Positions 52,681 to 62,202 of a stretch of DNA of 64,000 bases are shown in pieces. Source of the stretch: Paraglaciecola arctica BSs20135 (GTDB taxonomy: Bacteria > Pseudomonadota > Gammaproteobacteria > Enterobacterales > Alteromonadaceae). The DNA is taken from positions 1 through 64,000 of the forward strand of contig NZ_BAEO01000052.1 of NCBI RefSeq assembly GCF_000314995.1, given 5' to 3'. The translations under genes were made by a program, and so were the position numbers. A model generated the notes under the pieces. That model ran no database searches and was not told the origin of the DNA. It worked only from the letters and a program-made list of their open reading frames with translations. The first letter of the stretch is position 1; the number at the start of each line of letters is the position of its first letter.

Positions 52681-53139
52681 GTGCTTACAGAGTATTACAA
52701 CAACATTTCAAACTATCTAACGCAGACTTTTGGCGCCAATTTTATATTTTTTACCATTTTGATAACTACGGTCGTTTCTATCGGTTATTTTATAGGGATA
52801 AGTTACATCATTACACACATGGACAAAGGATACTTTGTCCGAAATCAAATCTCTGATGATGATACTCTTCCTATTCCTCTACTAACATCTATGGGGCACA
52901 GCGGGATCTACCTGGTTAAAATTGCAAAAATAATGCTTGGGCTATGTTTGTTGGTATGTGGGGTAGTAATGTTGGTTTTACCTGGTCAGGGTTTAATCAC
53001 AATGTTAATTGGTCTGAGTTTGATCCCGTTTCCAGGTAAACACCGGATTGAACGTGATCTTCTTTCGCGAAATTCTGTAAGGTCAACCCTGAACTGGATC
53101 CGAATTAAAGCCAATAAGGAACCTTTTATTTTTGATTAA
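52681..53139 (+). CDS. Small membrane protein with PGPGW-type motif
   Basis: 152-residue protein with two hydrophobic regions: one near residues 22-45 (FIFFTILITTVVSIGYFIGISYIIT) and one near 78-118 containing GVVMLVLPGQGLITMLIGLSLIPFPGKHRIER, which matches the PGPGW transmembrane family. Function unknown. The start is GTG at 52681. It is divergent from cls, and the two may be co-regulated in membrane lipid metabolism. That link is inference. Confidence 0.75.
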   Translation: MLTEYYNNISNYLTQTFGANFIFFTILITTVVSIGYFIGISYIITHMDKGYFVRNQISDDDTLPIPLLTSMGHSGIYLVKIAKIMLGLCLLVCGVVMLVLPGQGLITMLIGLSLIPFPGKHRIERDLLSRNSVRSTLNWIRIKANKEPFIFD

Positions 53140-53242
53140 TTCTATAGGTAATTGAATAAATTATTACAAATTAATCCCCGCTGTTTTTAGCTATTTGCGT
53201 TATCATTTACAAAATTTCCCTTAACTTTCCCTCTTGTTTTTT

Positions 53243-54319
53243 ATGCAAAACTTTTTTCTCATTTTGACAGGTATGGCTCTCGGCGCAATTTCGTTAGTTG
53301 TGTGTAAGCTCATGTTTGAGTATCGACAAGTGTTAACCGCCAAAATTTTAAGTTTGATGTTGTTAAGTGCTGCTTGTTACATAGTGCAACCATTTGTGCA
53401 TGATTTGTTTTACCTGCAACTGTTTCTTGGTGTAGGTGCGATGGCCAACCCCGCGTTATTTTGGATGTTTGCCGCAACGTTATTTCAAATGGGAGAAAGT
53501 AACCATAAATTACATATTGGGCACTATATTGGTCTGGCCATTTGTATTGTTTTAGGTATTTATCAATGCATACAATCTCCGGCAGATATCGAAGGCTCCT
53601 TTATACATGGGATTTCACTTGTTTCGACCTCAACTCTCACGGTTTTGGGGTTGTTTGATATATTCCGTAATTGGCAATCTGATTTAGTTGAGTGTCGCCG
53701 CTTTTTGCGGTTGGGATTGTCAGTAACCTCTGGTGCTTTTTTGTTATTTATTGTGGTAAATGAATTTATATATGGCCATGGTGAGTTCCCAGCATTTTTG
53801 AATTATATTAATATTACTGTTATTAGCATTTTTGCCATGACATTTGGTTATAATATTTTGGTATCAGACTCAAACATATTAATCGAATCAATAGATGAGC
53901 TAACGCCCGAATTAGTCAAAGATAAAATTTCTAAGCCTTCATTGGCTGATAGCCAGTGGTTAGATAAGTTGACCTACGCTATGGAAGAAGAGTTTTATTA
54001 TCGACAGGTTGATTTAACTATTAAAAGCCTCTCAGATTATCTCATTGTTCCAGAGCATCAACTTAGACGATTGATTAATCAGCATCTTGGTTATCGTAAC
54101 TTTAATGATTATTTAAATCGCTATAGGGTTAGAGATGCAGCACAACGTTTATCGGATCCAAAATTGATTAGAATTCCTATCCTAACTATTGCTATAGAAT
54201 CTGGATACGCATCTTTGACTACCTTTAACAAAGCATTTAAAACGTTAAAAACCATGACCCCAAGCGAGTTTCGTAAAATAAGTGGTCTAGGGGGCTCTAA
54301 CGAGCTGACCGATTTCTAG
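53243..54319 (+). CDS. Membrane-anchored AraC-family transcriptional regulator
   Basis: About 359 aa. The N-terminal ~205 residues hold six to seven hydrophobic helices (FLILTGMALGAISLVVCKLMF; GHYIGLAICIVLGIY; GAFLLFIVVNEFIYG). The C-terminal ~100 residues form a double helix-turn-helix AraC domain (LTIKSLSDYLIVPEHQLRRLINQHLGYRNFNDYLNRYRV; ILTIAIESGYASLTTFNKAFKTLKTMTPSEFRK). The start is the ATG at 53243. A TTG at 53234 is in frame. It could sense a small hydrophobic signal or membrane state. It probably regulates itself or the small secreted gene next to it. Confidence 0.88.
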   Translation: MQNFFLILTGMALGAISLVVCKLMFEYRQVLTAKILSLMLLSAACYIVQPFVHDLFYLQLFLGVGAMANPALFWMFAATLFQMGESNHKLHIGHYIGLAICIVLGIYQCIQSPADIEGSFIHGISLVSTSTLTVLGLFDIFRNWQSDLVECRRFLRLGLSVTSGAFLLFIVVNEFIYGHGEFPAFLNYINITVISIFAMTFGYNILVSDSNILIESIDELTPELVKDKISKPSLADSQWLDKLTYAMEEEFYYRQVDLTIKSLSDYLIVPEHQLRRLINQHLGYRNFNDYLNRYRVRDAAQRLSDPKLIRIPILTIAIESGYASLTTFNKAFKTLKTMTPSEFRKISGLGGSNELTDF

Positions 54320-54328
54320 TTTTCTATT

Positions 54329-54376
54329 ACCGATTTCGAAAATCTATACAGGATTTCGCAATCGGTGAGATTTTTT
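54329..54376 (+). terminator. Probable intrinsic terminator of the AraC-type gene
   Basis: An imperfect 14-bp stem: ACCGATT (54329-54335) with AATCGGT (54360-54366), continued inward by CGAAA with TTTCG and TC with GA around one mismatch and one bulge, followed by GAGATTTTTT. It starts 9 bases after the stop codon. Confidence 0.65.
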
Positions 54377-54431
54377 GTCGTTTTTCCGTTTGAATGAACT
54401 TATAGACTCAATCAATCAATTAGGAAAATCT

Positions 54432-54737
54432 ATGACTAAACTTCTAAAGCCATTATTAATAGCCTGTGTATTAAATGTAATAGGCTCTTCAGCCGCTTTA
54501 GCGCAAGCTGAATTAACTAAGGATGAAGTGAAAGAACAGGTTATAGAAGCTTGTCAAACCGAGGCAAAAAAACGTTACGGCGAAGACTCTGTTCAATATA
54601 TTAGTAGTAAGACTAAATGGATGAAAGCCATGGGTGGGGCCTTAGTTAAAATGAAAGTCAAACCTGAAGGTAAACGTGTCACTAAATACAAATGTGTCCT
54701 ACAGCAAGACCAGTTAGTAAAATTTTATAAAGTGTAA
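54432..54737 (+). CDS. Small secreted protein of unknown function
   Basis: 101-residue protein with a signal peptide (MTKLLKPLLIACVLNVIGSSAALA, cleavage after ALA) and a mature part of about 75 residues with a basic middle region (KTKWMKAMGGALVKMKVKPEGKRVTKYKC) and two cysteines (CQTEAKK, KYKC), which could form a disulfide. Predicted periplasmic. AGGA lies 6 bases before the ATG at 54432. An in-frame start at 54375 would be upstream of the signal. It is adjacent to and downstream of the AraC gene. Confidence 0.72.
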   Translation: MTKLLKPLLIACVLNVIGSSAALAQAELTKDEVKEQVIEACQTEAKKRYGEDSVQYISSKTKWMKAMGGALVKMKVKPEGKRVTKYKCVLQQDQLVKFYKV

Positions 54738-54761
54738 AAATGCAGCTGAAATTTTAATTGG

Positions 54762-54797
54762 TGATCTCATGCCCATGTAAAGATGGGCATGAGATCA
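54762..54797. terminator. Long hairpin between convergent genes
   Basis: Perfect 15-bp stem (TGATCTCATGCCCAT at 54762-54776 with its complement at 54783-54797), loop GTAAAG, 25 bases after the secreted-protein gene. No T-run, but it separates convergent transcription units. Confidence 0.65.
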
Positions 54798-54918
54798 TCA
54801 TAGCTAGGGGAGCGAAATTGCTGCTCTAATCTTTTGCTATCGACAAGGGCATAACATCGTTACCTGCAAATCTGTCAATGTTAGCCGAAATACAACACCA
54901 ATATTGGGGGGGCTACAT

Positions 54919-56754
54919 CTAAGAAGGTAAATTGTTTTTATCAAAGGTAGGCTGGCTAACCTCTGCTATTTTATCTTCTGTAATTAGGCTAACAATACGC
55001 CAATCTGATTTAGGTTGAATGTTTTTTAGGCTAGTAAACATTCTCACTTTGCCATTGGGTTCAATCGCACAAAGACGAATTGAGCGTTTTTGATACTCCT
55101 TTTCATAATCTTCATAGCTGAATTCATCTGACAACCTAGTGGTTTTTATTGTGCCTCCCTTAGTCGCATACCCAGCTAGTTTTGCATAAGTCACATCTTC
55201 ATTAAAAAGGCATAACTTTGCTGCATATGATTCTGAAACTTGATGACTTGCGCGCTTCTGAGGTTCGTTGACAGTTAAACCCAGCACAGCTCCTTTACCG
55301 AGGGCGTGTTCGAAATGATAGGTAACTAAAGGATTGAGTTGTTTATAAGGCGATATCACCAACACGGTGCCATATAGCGATAAATCTAAGCTGCGCTCAG
55401 CATGTTCAGACATGGGGTTGCCGTAATAGGTAGGGATATTGTCCATGCGCGCCAATCTTATGGATTCCCAGTTGGTATCTGCAACGCGGACCGTAACATC
55501 TTGGGCAATTAATTCTTTGGCAAACAATCTTGAAAACAGACCGCCACCAAAAATCAGAAATCCGTAAGGAGCAGGGGCTCGTTGACCAAGTATTTTTGCC
55601 ACGTGAACCGAAGTCAGGCTTTGGATAACCACAGTGGTGATGATCACCAAAAACACTAAAGGTACCAATAATTCAACTTGCGCGTAGTTTAACGCTTCTA
55701 ACTTCAAAGCAAACAGCGCAGATACGGCGGCTGCAACAATACCTCGAGGGGCAATCCAGCTCAAAAGAGCCAATTCTCGCCAACTTAAATTGGTACCCAA
55801 GGAAGAGATAAAAACAGATATTGGTCTAGCTACAAACATAATGACCAATAATATTATAACCGAGCCCCAGCCTAAATTGAGCATGGCACTGAGTTCTATT
55901 CTAGATGCCAGAAGGATAAATAAACCAGAAATTAACAACACGCTTAAGGTTTCTTTAAACTCCAAAATGTCATCGACTTCAACCCGTTTCATATTCGCCA
56001 ACCACATCCCCATGATTGTCACAGTTAATAAACCAGATTCATGGGCAATCATATTAGAGCCCTCAAATGCACCTAGCATTAGGGTTAATACTGCAGTGTT
56101 AACCAAATAATGAGGGATCCAGTTATTACGCAGCACTATACCCATAAGGTAGCCCGAAAGCGCACCAAATATAACACCTACAGAAATTGTCTTAGCAAAT
56201 GCAAATAGGGTGTGGCTTAGGGCATCTTGAGTGGAAACTATATATTCGAATACTAATACAGCTAACAATGCACCAATTGGATCGATGACTATGCCTTCCC
56301 AACGTAAAATATTGGCTATTTTAGTGCTAGGTCTTACTGTACGTAACATAGGCACAATCACTGTAGGTCCTGTTACAGTAACAATCGCGCCAAATAAAAA
56401 TGCCATCTGCCATGACATATCCAGAGCATAGTGGGCAACAGGCGCCGCAATCACCCAAGTAATTAATGCGCCAACAGTGCATAAATTTCGCACCATAGAG
56501 CCGTGACCACTTAAATCTTTGAATTTAAGGGTGAGAGAGCCTTCAAACAGAATGATGGCAACAGACAGTGATACTATTGGAAAAAGCAAGTCGCCAAATA
56601 ATAAGTCTGCATTAATGATCCCTGTTACCGGACCGACAATAATACCCGCTATTAACAGAGGTAAAATGGCTGGAAGTTTAATTTTATATGCTAAAAATTG
56701 GCAGGCAATAGAAATAAGCCCCACACTTACTAGGGCAATAATAGGTTCGCTCAA
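54919..56754 (-). CDS. Cation:proton antiporter with RCK (TrkA-N) domain
   Basis: CPA1/NhaP-type Na+(K+)/H+ antiporter, inner membrane. About 12 hydrophobic helices in residues 1-390 (PILALVSVGL start; LRWEGIVIDPIGALLAVLVFEY, a CPA1 signature; LLSWIAPRGIVAAAVSALFALKLEA), then an RCK NAD-binding-type domain from ~395 (YGFLIFGGGLFSRLFAKELI, VRVADTNWESIRLARMDNIPTYYGN). The remaining ~150 residues are a cytoplasmic extension. 611 aa. Probably pH and cation homeostasis. Monocistronic. Confidence 0.9.
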   Translation of the reverse strand: MSEPIIALVSVGLISIACQFLAYKIKLPAILPLLIAGIIVGPVTGIINADLLFGDLLFPIVSLSVAIILFEGSLTLKFKDLSGHGSMVRNLCTVGALITWVIAAPVAHYALDMSWQMAFLFGAIVTVTGPTVIVPMLRTVRPSTKIANILRWEGIVIDPIGALLAVLVFEYIVSTQDALSHTLFAFAKTISVGVIFGALSGYLMGIVLRNNWIPHYLVNTAVLTLMLGAFEGSNMIAHESGLLTVTIMGMWLANMKRVEVDDILEFKETLSVLLISGLFILLASRIELSAMLNLGWGSVIILLVIMFVARPISVFISSLGTNLSWRELALLSWIAPRGIVAAAVSALFALKLEALNYAQVELLVPLVFLVIITTVVIQSLTSVHVAKILGQRAPAPYGFLIFGGGLFSRLFAKELIAQDVTVRVADTNWESIRLARMDNIPTYYGNPMSEHAERSLDLSLYGTVLVISPYKQLNPLVTYHFEHALGKGAVLGLTVNEPQKRASHQVSESYAAKLCLFNEDVTYAKLAGYATKGGTIKTTRLSDEFSYEDYEKEYQKRSIRLCAIEPNGKVRMFTSLKNIQPKSDWRIVSLITEDKIAEVSQPTFDKNNLPS

Positions 56755-56917
56755 TTTATATCCAATTTAATTAATGATGTCAGACAGTAGCCTATGACAG
56801 CACATATTAGCGAATAAAATCAATTATTAAACTCATGTCAGCCGAAAAACTGTGACTCCTCAGGTCAATTTAGGGGGATATGTTGGCCTGAGAAGTGTTT
56901 TGTGTGTCTTGCTGGAA

Positions 56918-57169
56918 CTAGTCTACTGCTTTTAGTTTAGATATTTCTTGATTAAGTTGATACTTTTTATCTGTGACAATCGCTTCTAACACCTCTAATC
57001 TACTTTTTACCGCGGCTAACTCATTTTGCATGTTTTGTTTTTCAGAGTTATTGAGATTGGTATTGGCTTTTGCCATTTCTTTTTTATGAGATGTCCAAGT
57101 CCCAACCATGACAATAGGTAATACAAACGCAAATAAAATGATCAATACAAACACCATACCTTCGTCCAT
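56918..57169 (-). CDS. PspB-like small membrane protein
   Basis: 83-residue protein with one transmembrane helix (MVFVLIILFAFVLPIVMVGTW, residues 5-25) and a charged coiled-coil tail (EKQNMQNELAAVKSRLEVLEAIVTD). This layout and the RLEVLEAI motif resemble phage-shock protein B, but the rest does not clearly match. AAGGAG precedes the ATG. Stands 240 bases from the permease gene on the same strand. Role unknown. Confidence 0.65.
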   Translation of the reverse strand: MDEGMVFVLIILFAFVLPIVMVGTWTSHKKEMAKANTNLNNSEKQNMQNELAAVKSRLEVLEAIVTDKKYQLNQEISKLKAVD

Positions 57170-57411
57170 TTTTTTCTCCTTGATTGTTTAAAGTGAATTT
57201 ATCTGAGTGTTGAAAGCATAGTTTAGACCAGTTTTATTAATCCATAATAAACAATAGGTTATAAATTTGTACAATAATGCTGCGATAATATATTAGCGGT
57301 TTTACTCAGTTTTTAGCCAAAATGACAAACATAAACTCATGTTAATATTTTTTAAGTGATACTGAACGCTGGCTAGCAGCATTCAGTATGCTTTGAGATT
57401 AAGAGATAACC

Positions 57412-58659
57412 TTAAACTGTTCTGGTCGCCAACGCAGGAGGGATATTTGCGGCTTTTCTGGCAGGGCCAAATACTGCACCTTGACCCACTAACCATAAAA
57501 CCAACATGCCAATAGGGATGTAGAACCAGTCTATTCTGTCGAGGCCAAAGGTATTCACTAAAATTATATTTAGACCTACTGTTAATACCGCACCCAAAAT
57601 CACACCTATGCTACTGATCAAAAAGTTTTCTAGCATAAAATAACGCACAATAGCCGACTGACTAGCGCCTAACGCGCGTCTTGTACCGATTTGTTTTTTA
57701 CGTTGATTGACACTAAAGCTAGCCAGTCCAACTATGCCTAATGCGGTCACTATGGTTAAAATGATCATCACTGTAGTCAAAATTTTAATCATGGCAGTAT
57801 GTCCTCGATAACTGCGTTCTCGTGCTTCTTCGACGCTGCGCATTCCTTTGATTAAACGGCCTTTGTTACTGTTGGCCAATAATTCTTCCACTTGTTTCAT
57901 TACCCTGTCTCTTTGTCCAGGCTCAGTACGGATAAAATATCGGCTACCTTTAAAGTCCATTCTTTCTGGCGACAACATGGCATTTTCTAAATTGTTCCAA
58001 CCCACCCAAGGCGCTTGTAATTTATCAATAATGCCAACCACTATCATAGGGTCTATATCATTGATATAGACCGTTTTACCCACTACCGATTGATAAGGAA
58101 TATCAGGAAATAAGTTTTCAGCCATGGCTTTGGTTAATATGGTTTTATTGGGCCAATCTACTTGTCCCACAACACGTAAACCAATGTCTGTGGGCGCAAA
58201 GTTTTCACCGGCAATAATTTCAAGATCTAAGGCATTGATACCGTGTTCATCAACCATATACACTGCCGTGCCTACCGCATCATATTCAGCACCAGATTGA
58301 GTTTTTAACCCCATAGACCAACCACTTCCACTATTAGGCACAGCATTGATTTGTATGGCGTCTACTATGCCGGGTAGGGCACGTAAGGTATTCATATCTT
58401 CTGCAACTGTAACAGGCACATTAAAGTTCTCAGCAAAACCTATGCTGGTTAGGAAAAAACTGTTTTCATTATCGATTCCACTATTTCGTTGCATTTCTTT
58501 ATTACGTTCAACAATGATGTACACAGAGTTAACAATAATGGTCATAGTTACGGCTATTTGCAGCGCAATTAAAATAGCACCGACTTTGTTACGTAACATA
58601 GCGCGGAATATAGGACCAATTTCCCAATTGATTGCAGGACTAGTTTGAGTATTTGACAT
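57412..58659 (-). CDS. MacB/FtsX-type ABC permease (second of pair 1)
   Basis: 415-residue permease of the FtsX/MacB type: one N-terminal helix (KVGAILIALQIAVTMTIIVNSVYIIV), a large periplasmic domain (~60-280), then three C-terminal helices with the family motif QIGTRRALGASQSAIVRYFMLENFLISSIG. It has no ATPase domain. Shares VVGKTVYINDIDPMIVVGI and LQAPW with the permease at 62203, so the two are paralogues. AAAGGAG before the ATG. It follows the other permease by 29 bases and ends the operon. Confidence 0.88.
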   Translation of the reverse strand: MSNTQTSPAINWEIGPIFRAMLRNKVGAILIALQIAVTMTIIVNSVYIIVERNKEMQRNSGIDNENSFFLTSIGFAENFNVPVTVAEDMNTLRALPGIVDAIQINAVPNSGSGWSMGLKTQSGAEYDAVGTAVYMVDEHGINALDLEIIAGENFAPTDIGLRVVGQVDWPNKTILTKAMAENLFPDIPYQSVVGKTVYINDIDPMIVVGIIDKLQAPWVGWNNLENAMLSPERMDFKGSRYFIRTEPGQRDRVMKQVEELLANSNKGRLIKGMRSVEEARERSYRGHTAMIKILTTVMIILTIVTALGIVGLASFSVNQRKKQIGTRRALGASQSAIVRYFMLENFLISSIGVILGAVLTVGLNIILVNTFGLDRIDWFYIPIGMLVLWLVGQGAVFGPARKAANIPPALATRTV

Positions 58660-58688
58660 GTTCAGGCTCCTTTATAGGCCGATTGGCG

Positions 58689-60005
58689 CTATTGGCTTTT
58701 TAATTGGCTGGCAGGCGCGATATTACAAGCTCGCCAAGTAGGATATAAACCAGCTGCGATGCTCGATAACAAAGCAATGCTCAGTGCGACTAAAATCATG
58801 CTGATATCCAAGGTTGCTAAGTCATCAACAAAGTCGCCGTACAGGCTTTTAATACCTTGCAACCCCAGAACCGCTAATCCCAACCCTGCGATACCACCTA
58901 ACAAACCAATCATGGCTGATTCAACCAAATGTTGTTTAAATAAGTCAGCTTTTGATGCGCCTACCGCTAAGCGCAAACCTATTTCAGCCGACTTACCAGT
59001 GAACTTAGCGAGCAACAACCCAATGGTATTGAGCAAACACACCAACAAAAACATAAATGAAAGCCACATCATCATCTTGGCGTCTTCTTCGACCACTTCT
59101 TGACTTTCCATCCACTGCATTACGTTAGATAAGCGATTTTTAAGTGGACGTGGAAAACGGCCCAATTCTTTTTGTTCCATCACATAGTTATTTAAAAAGC
59201 CCATATACTCTGCTTTTGCTGTTTCGTCAGGCAGTTCGACCCACATTTGAGTATTAATACACTCAGAACGTAAAAAAGCGCTGTAGCCTTCTCCTTCAGG
59301 GCTTTTCCAGCAGCTGTTGTTGCCCCAATTTGGAAGCTCTAATTCTTCTTTTAAAGAAAATGGCATAAACACCTCTTCAGTTTCGTTAAAAGCACCGTTG
59401 TTGACATCATAAAACTTCGGCATAGGCTGCCAATCGTCAATGACTCCAACTACTTGAAAACTTCTGCCATCAACTATTATGGTTTTTCCTACTGAGTTTT
59501 CACCACCAAATACACTCTCATTTATGCGTTTACTGAGTACAATTACTTGCTCTCTATTGTTATCAGAGGCGCTTTCCCAAGGGGTTCCATAAATAAATGG
59601 CACCTCAAACATGGCAAAGAAGTCGGTATAGGCCAGTCTGATAGAAGCCTCAAAGGGTTTAGCGTCGTCACCTGCAGGTTCAATAATGGCGCCAGACATG
59701 CCCATGGCAGATTGTCTTAGTGCTTTTTTTGCATGAATGAAATTGGTCGCATCTGTCCAAGTTAATTGGTTGGGTAGGGCATCTTCATCGTCATTAAAGG
59801 CATTGTTGGGATCCCAACTGTCTACCTGTATATGAAATAATTGATGGCTTTTATTGGGAATAGGATCCGCAGACATCAGATAATTGACTGTGATCGTTGT
59901 CATACTGGCACCAATACCCAAGGCAATGGCGGTAATCATTAGCAAACTCAGAATGGGATTACGCTTTACGCTTTTTAGTGCAAGTTTAATATAATAACCA
60001 AACAT
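58689..60005 (-). CDS. MacB/FtsX-type ABC permease (first of pair 1)
   Basis: 438-residue FtsX-type permease. N-terminal helix (NPILSLLMITAIALGIGASMTTITVNYL), a large periplasmic domain, and three C-terminal helices including EIGLRLAVGASKADLFKQHLVESAMIGLLGGIAGLGLAVLGL. It is paralogous to the truncated gene at the right edge (shared GRFPR and WLSFMFLLVCLLNT-like segments). TAGGAG precedes the ATG. 18 bases after the ATPase gene. Confidence 0.88.
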   Translation of the reverse strand: MFGYYIKLALKSVKRNPILSLLMITAIALGIGASMTTITVNYLMSADPIPNKSHQLFHIQVDSWDPNNAFNDDEDALPNQLTWTDATNFIHAKKALRQSAMGMSGAIIEPAGDDAKPFEASIRLAYTDFFAMFEVPFIYGTPWESASDNNREQVIVLSKRINESVFGGENSVGKTIIVDGRSFQVVGVIDDWQPMPKFYDVNNGAFNETEEVFMPFSLKEELELPNWGNNSCWKSPEGEGYSAFLRSECINTQMWVELPDETAKAEYMGFLNNYVMEQKELGRFPRPLKNRLSNVMQWMESQEVVEEDAKMMMWLSFMFLLVCLLNTIGLLLAKFTGKSAEIGLRLAVGASKADLFKQHLVESAMIGLLGGIAGLGLAVLGLQGIKSLYGDFVDDLATLDISMILVALSIALLSSIAAGLYPTWRACNIAPASQLKSQ

Positions 60006-60023
60006 AATGGTGACTCCTAAGCG

Positions 60024-60731
60024 TTAGACTGCAGCAAGATGAGGTGCAGTAGCCGCATCGGTATCATTAACTTCACTGACTTTGCCGTCTCGCACATAAA
60101 TATTGCGCCTAGCCTGACTCGCTAATTGCCCGTCATGGGTCACCATGATAATAGTGGTGCCAGCGGCATTAATGCTTTTTAGCAAGTCCATTACACTGTT
60201 TGCCATTTGAGTATCGAGGTTTCCGGTTGGCTCATCAGCTAATAGAAAACGAGGCTCGCCTGCAAGTGCTCTAGCTATGGCAACACGTTGTTGTTGCCCT
60301 CCAGAAAGTTGTGAAGGCAGGTGTTTCATACGCTGGGCTAGCCCCACCATTTCTAAGCTGCTTTCGATACGCTTTTTGCGTTCAGCACTGTTAAAACCGC
60401 GATAGCGTAATGGCACATCGACGTTATCGAATAAATTTAAGTCGGGTATTAAATTAAAACTTTGAAAAATAAATCCTATTTTTTCGTTTCTAAGTTGACT
60501 ACGTTTTTTGTCATTTAAGTTACTGACATCTTGACCGTCTAACTCATAAGTGCCGCCATTAAAAGTTTCCAGCAGCCCTGCGATATTTAAGAATGTGGTT
60601 TTACCTGAGCCTGATGGGCCTGTTACAGCAACAAAGTCACCTTCACCCACATGTAGATTAAAATCCCGTAATGCATGAGTTTCAACAAGATCTGTACGAA
60701 ATACCTTTTTTACATCTGTCATTTTTAACAT
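60024..60731 (-). CDS. ABC transporter ATPase of the MacB/LolD type
   Basis: 235-residue cytoplasmic ATPase. Walker [11 protein letters not shown]-loop [15 protein letters not shown], signature LSGGQQQR, Walker [14 protein letters not shown] and switch His in VTHDGQLA are all complete. It closely resembles the ATPases of MacB-like exporters and LolD. The only ATPase seen for two permease pairs. AGGAA 9-10 bases before the ATG. Follows the adaptor gene by 73 bases. Confidence 0.92.
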   Translation of the reverse strand: MLKMTDVKKVFRTDLVETHALRDFNLHVGEGDFVAVTGPSGSGKTTFLNIAGLLETFNGGTYELDGQDVSNLNDKKRSQLRNEKIGFIFQSFNLIPDLNLFDNVDVPLRYRGFNSAERKKRIESSLEMVGLAQRMKHLPSQLSGGQQQRVAIARALAGEPRFLLADEPTGNLDTQMANSVMDLLKSINAAGTTIIMVTHDGQLASQARRNIYVRDGKVSEVNDTDAATAPHLAAV

Positions 60732-60804
60732 AAGAAGTGTTCCTAACTGTTATTTTAATTATTCGTATTTAAACTATTCGTTTTATAATTCATTCGGTTA
60801 TCAA

Positions 60805-62097
60805 TCACTGAGTGATCAACACACTTTGTGCGCCGTTAAATTGATCTGTGCCTGAAACAATAATAGTGTCGCCTACTGATAGGCCGTTAAGCACTTCCAC
60901 ACTAGACAAACTGCGTGCTCCAGTGGCGATAGATGTGCGCTCAGCCATATCATTTTTAACTATGTAAGCGACTCGCCCATTACCGGTCTCCAGAAATTGT
61001 CCCCTTTGAACCATCAGTACATCTTGCTTGTTTTCCATGAGAATTCGGGTAGTTAGACGTTGATTTTGACGTAAACCTTGAGGTTGGATAACACTCCCTT
61101 GATCAAGGGAGGCGAAACGCACTCTGCCCGTAACTTGATTGTTCTCAATTTCAGGTGAGATGGTCACGAGTTTTGCTGAATACGTTTCACCATTAAGGTT
61201 GATTTCAGCTGCCATACCTATGGCTAAGTCATCGGCGTAACTTTCAGGAATATCCACTTCTATTTCAAATTCGGATAAATCTACTACGCTTAAAATTGCT
61301 TGATTTTTGGCAACCTGATTCTTTTGTTCAACAGACAAATTACCTACTAAGCCGTTGACAGGAGAAAGTAAGGTTAATTCCTCAACTTGGCGGCTAAGCT
61401 CGGTGACTAGAAGTTTTTGGCGTTCGACCAATAGCCGTTTAGTTTTAACTTCAAAATCTAGGCTTTCTAAATTTAACTCAGCGTCTTTAACAGAATGTTT
61501 AAAGACTAAACGGGCGTTTTCTAAATCGTCTTGGGCTTTCTCGTAATCAATCTGACTGATGGATTGGCTTGCAAACGCTTTGTCTGCCCGACGTTTTTCT
61601 CTATCCGCTGCGGTTAGCGACACTTTAGCCAAATCGACAGCTTTTTGATTAACTAAAGCTTGTTTGCTGGATTGGATTTTTTGCCTGTCTAGTTCCATTT
61701 GTAAACGTTGAATGGCCGATTGTTCTTGTTTGAGTTGATTGGTGAGCTCTGGACTATCAATGGTGGCCAGAACTTGACCCTTGAGTACGGTGTCACCAGC
61801 ATCTACCTCAAATGAAATGGTGCCCTGTGCTGGACTGTATAACTTAGGACTGACAGCAGCGACTACTCGGCCTTGAACGGATAAGTCGCGAACAAAATCG
61901 CCTTGGGTAACTGTGCCTAAACGAACTCTTTGTGCAGAAATGCTAACGTCTGAGTTGGACCAGTTGTTGATGCTTGGTGCAAGCGTGATGTATGCCAATA
62001 AAACAATGCCAACTAAAGCTAAGATTAGCCATTTTGTTTTGTTATTGGATTTTTTTAAGACAACGGTATCTTGGCCGCTGGTGTCTGCAATTTTCAT
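60805..62097 (-). CDS. MacA/HlyD-type periplasmic adaptor
   Basis: 430-residue membrane-fusion protein that links an inner-membrane exporter to an outer-membrane channel. One N-terminal transmembrane helix (TKWLILALVGIVLLAYITLAP), lipoyl/biotinyl-like half (LYSPAQGTISFEVDAGDTVLKGQVLATIDSPELTNQL), a long coiled-coil hairpin (~120-220, rich in Lys, Gln and Ala), second lipoyl half (LLSPVNGLVGNLSVEQKNQVAKNQ) and beta-barrel domains. Cargo unknown: peptides, lipoproteins or drugs are possible. GGGAA precedes the ATG. It lies between permease pair 2 and the ATPase. Confidence 0.9.
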   Translation of the reverse strand: MKIADTSGQDTVVLKKSNNKTKWLILALVGIVLLAYITLAPSINNWSNSDVSISAQRVRLGTVTQGDFVRDLSVQGRVVAAVSPKLYSPAQGTISFEVDAGDTVLKGQVLATIDSPELTNQLKQEQSAIQRLQMELDRQKIQSSKQALVNQKAVDLAKVSLTAADREKRRADKAFASQSISQIDYEKAQDDLENARLVFKHSVKDAELNLESLDFEVKTKRLLVERQKLLVTELSRQVEELTLLSPVNGLVGNLSVEQKNQVAKNQAILSVVDLSEFEIEVDIPESYADDLAIGMAAEINLNGETYSAKLVTISPEIENNQVTGRVRFASLDQGSVIQPQGLRQNQRLTTRILMENKQDVLMVQRGQFLETGNGRVAYIVKNDMAERTSIATGARSLSSVEVLNGLSVGDTIIVSGTDQFNGAQSVLITQ

Positions 62098-62202
62098 CTG
62101 GTTCCCTGAAATTTTTGAACAATCACCAACTAAGTCGATGCAATAGTCAAAAAGGTTTAAAAAAGATAAAAATATTTATTGTCGCTGTTTTTGCAATCCC
62201 AC

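Noticed and set aside
54308-54358. GATTTC direct repeats at 21- and 20-base spacing after the AraC gene, looking like AraC operators
   Set aside because: The second repeat and the inverted AATCGGT partner form a 14-bp terminator stem with a T-run, which explains them better. The first overlaps the stop codon. An operator role cannot be excluded.
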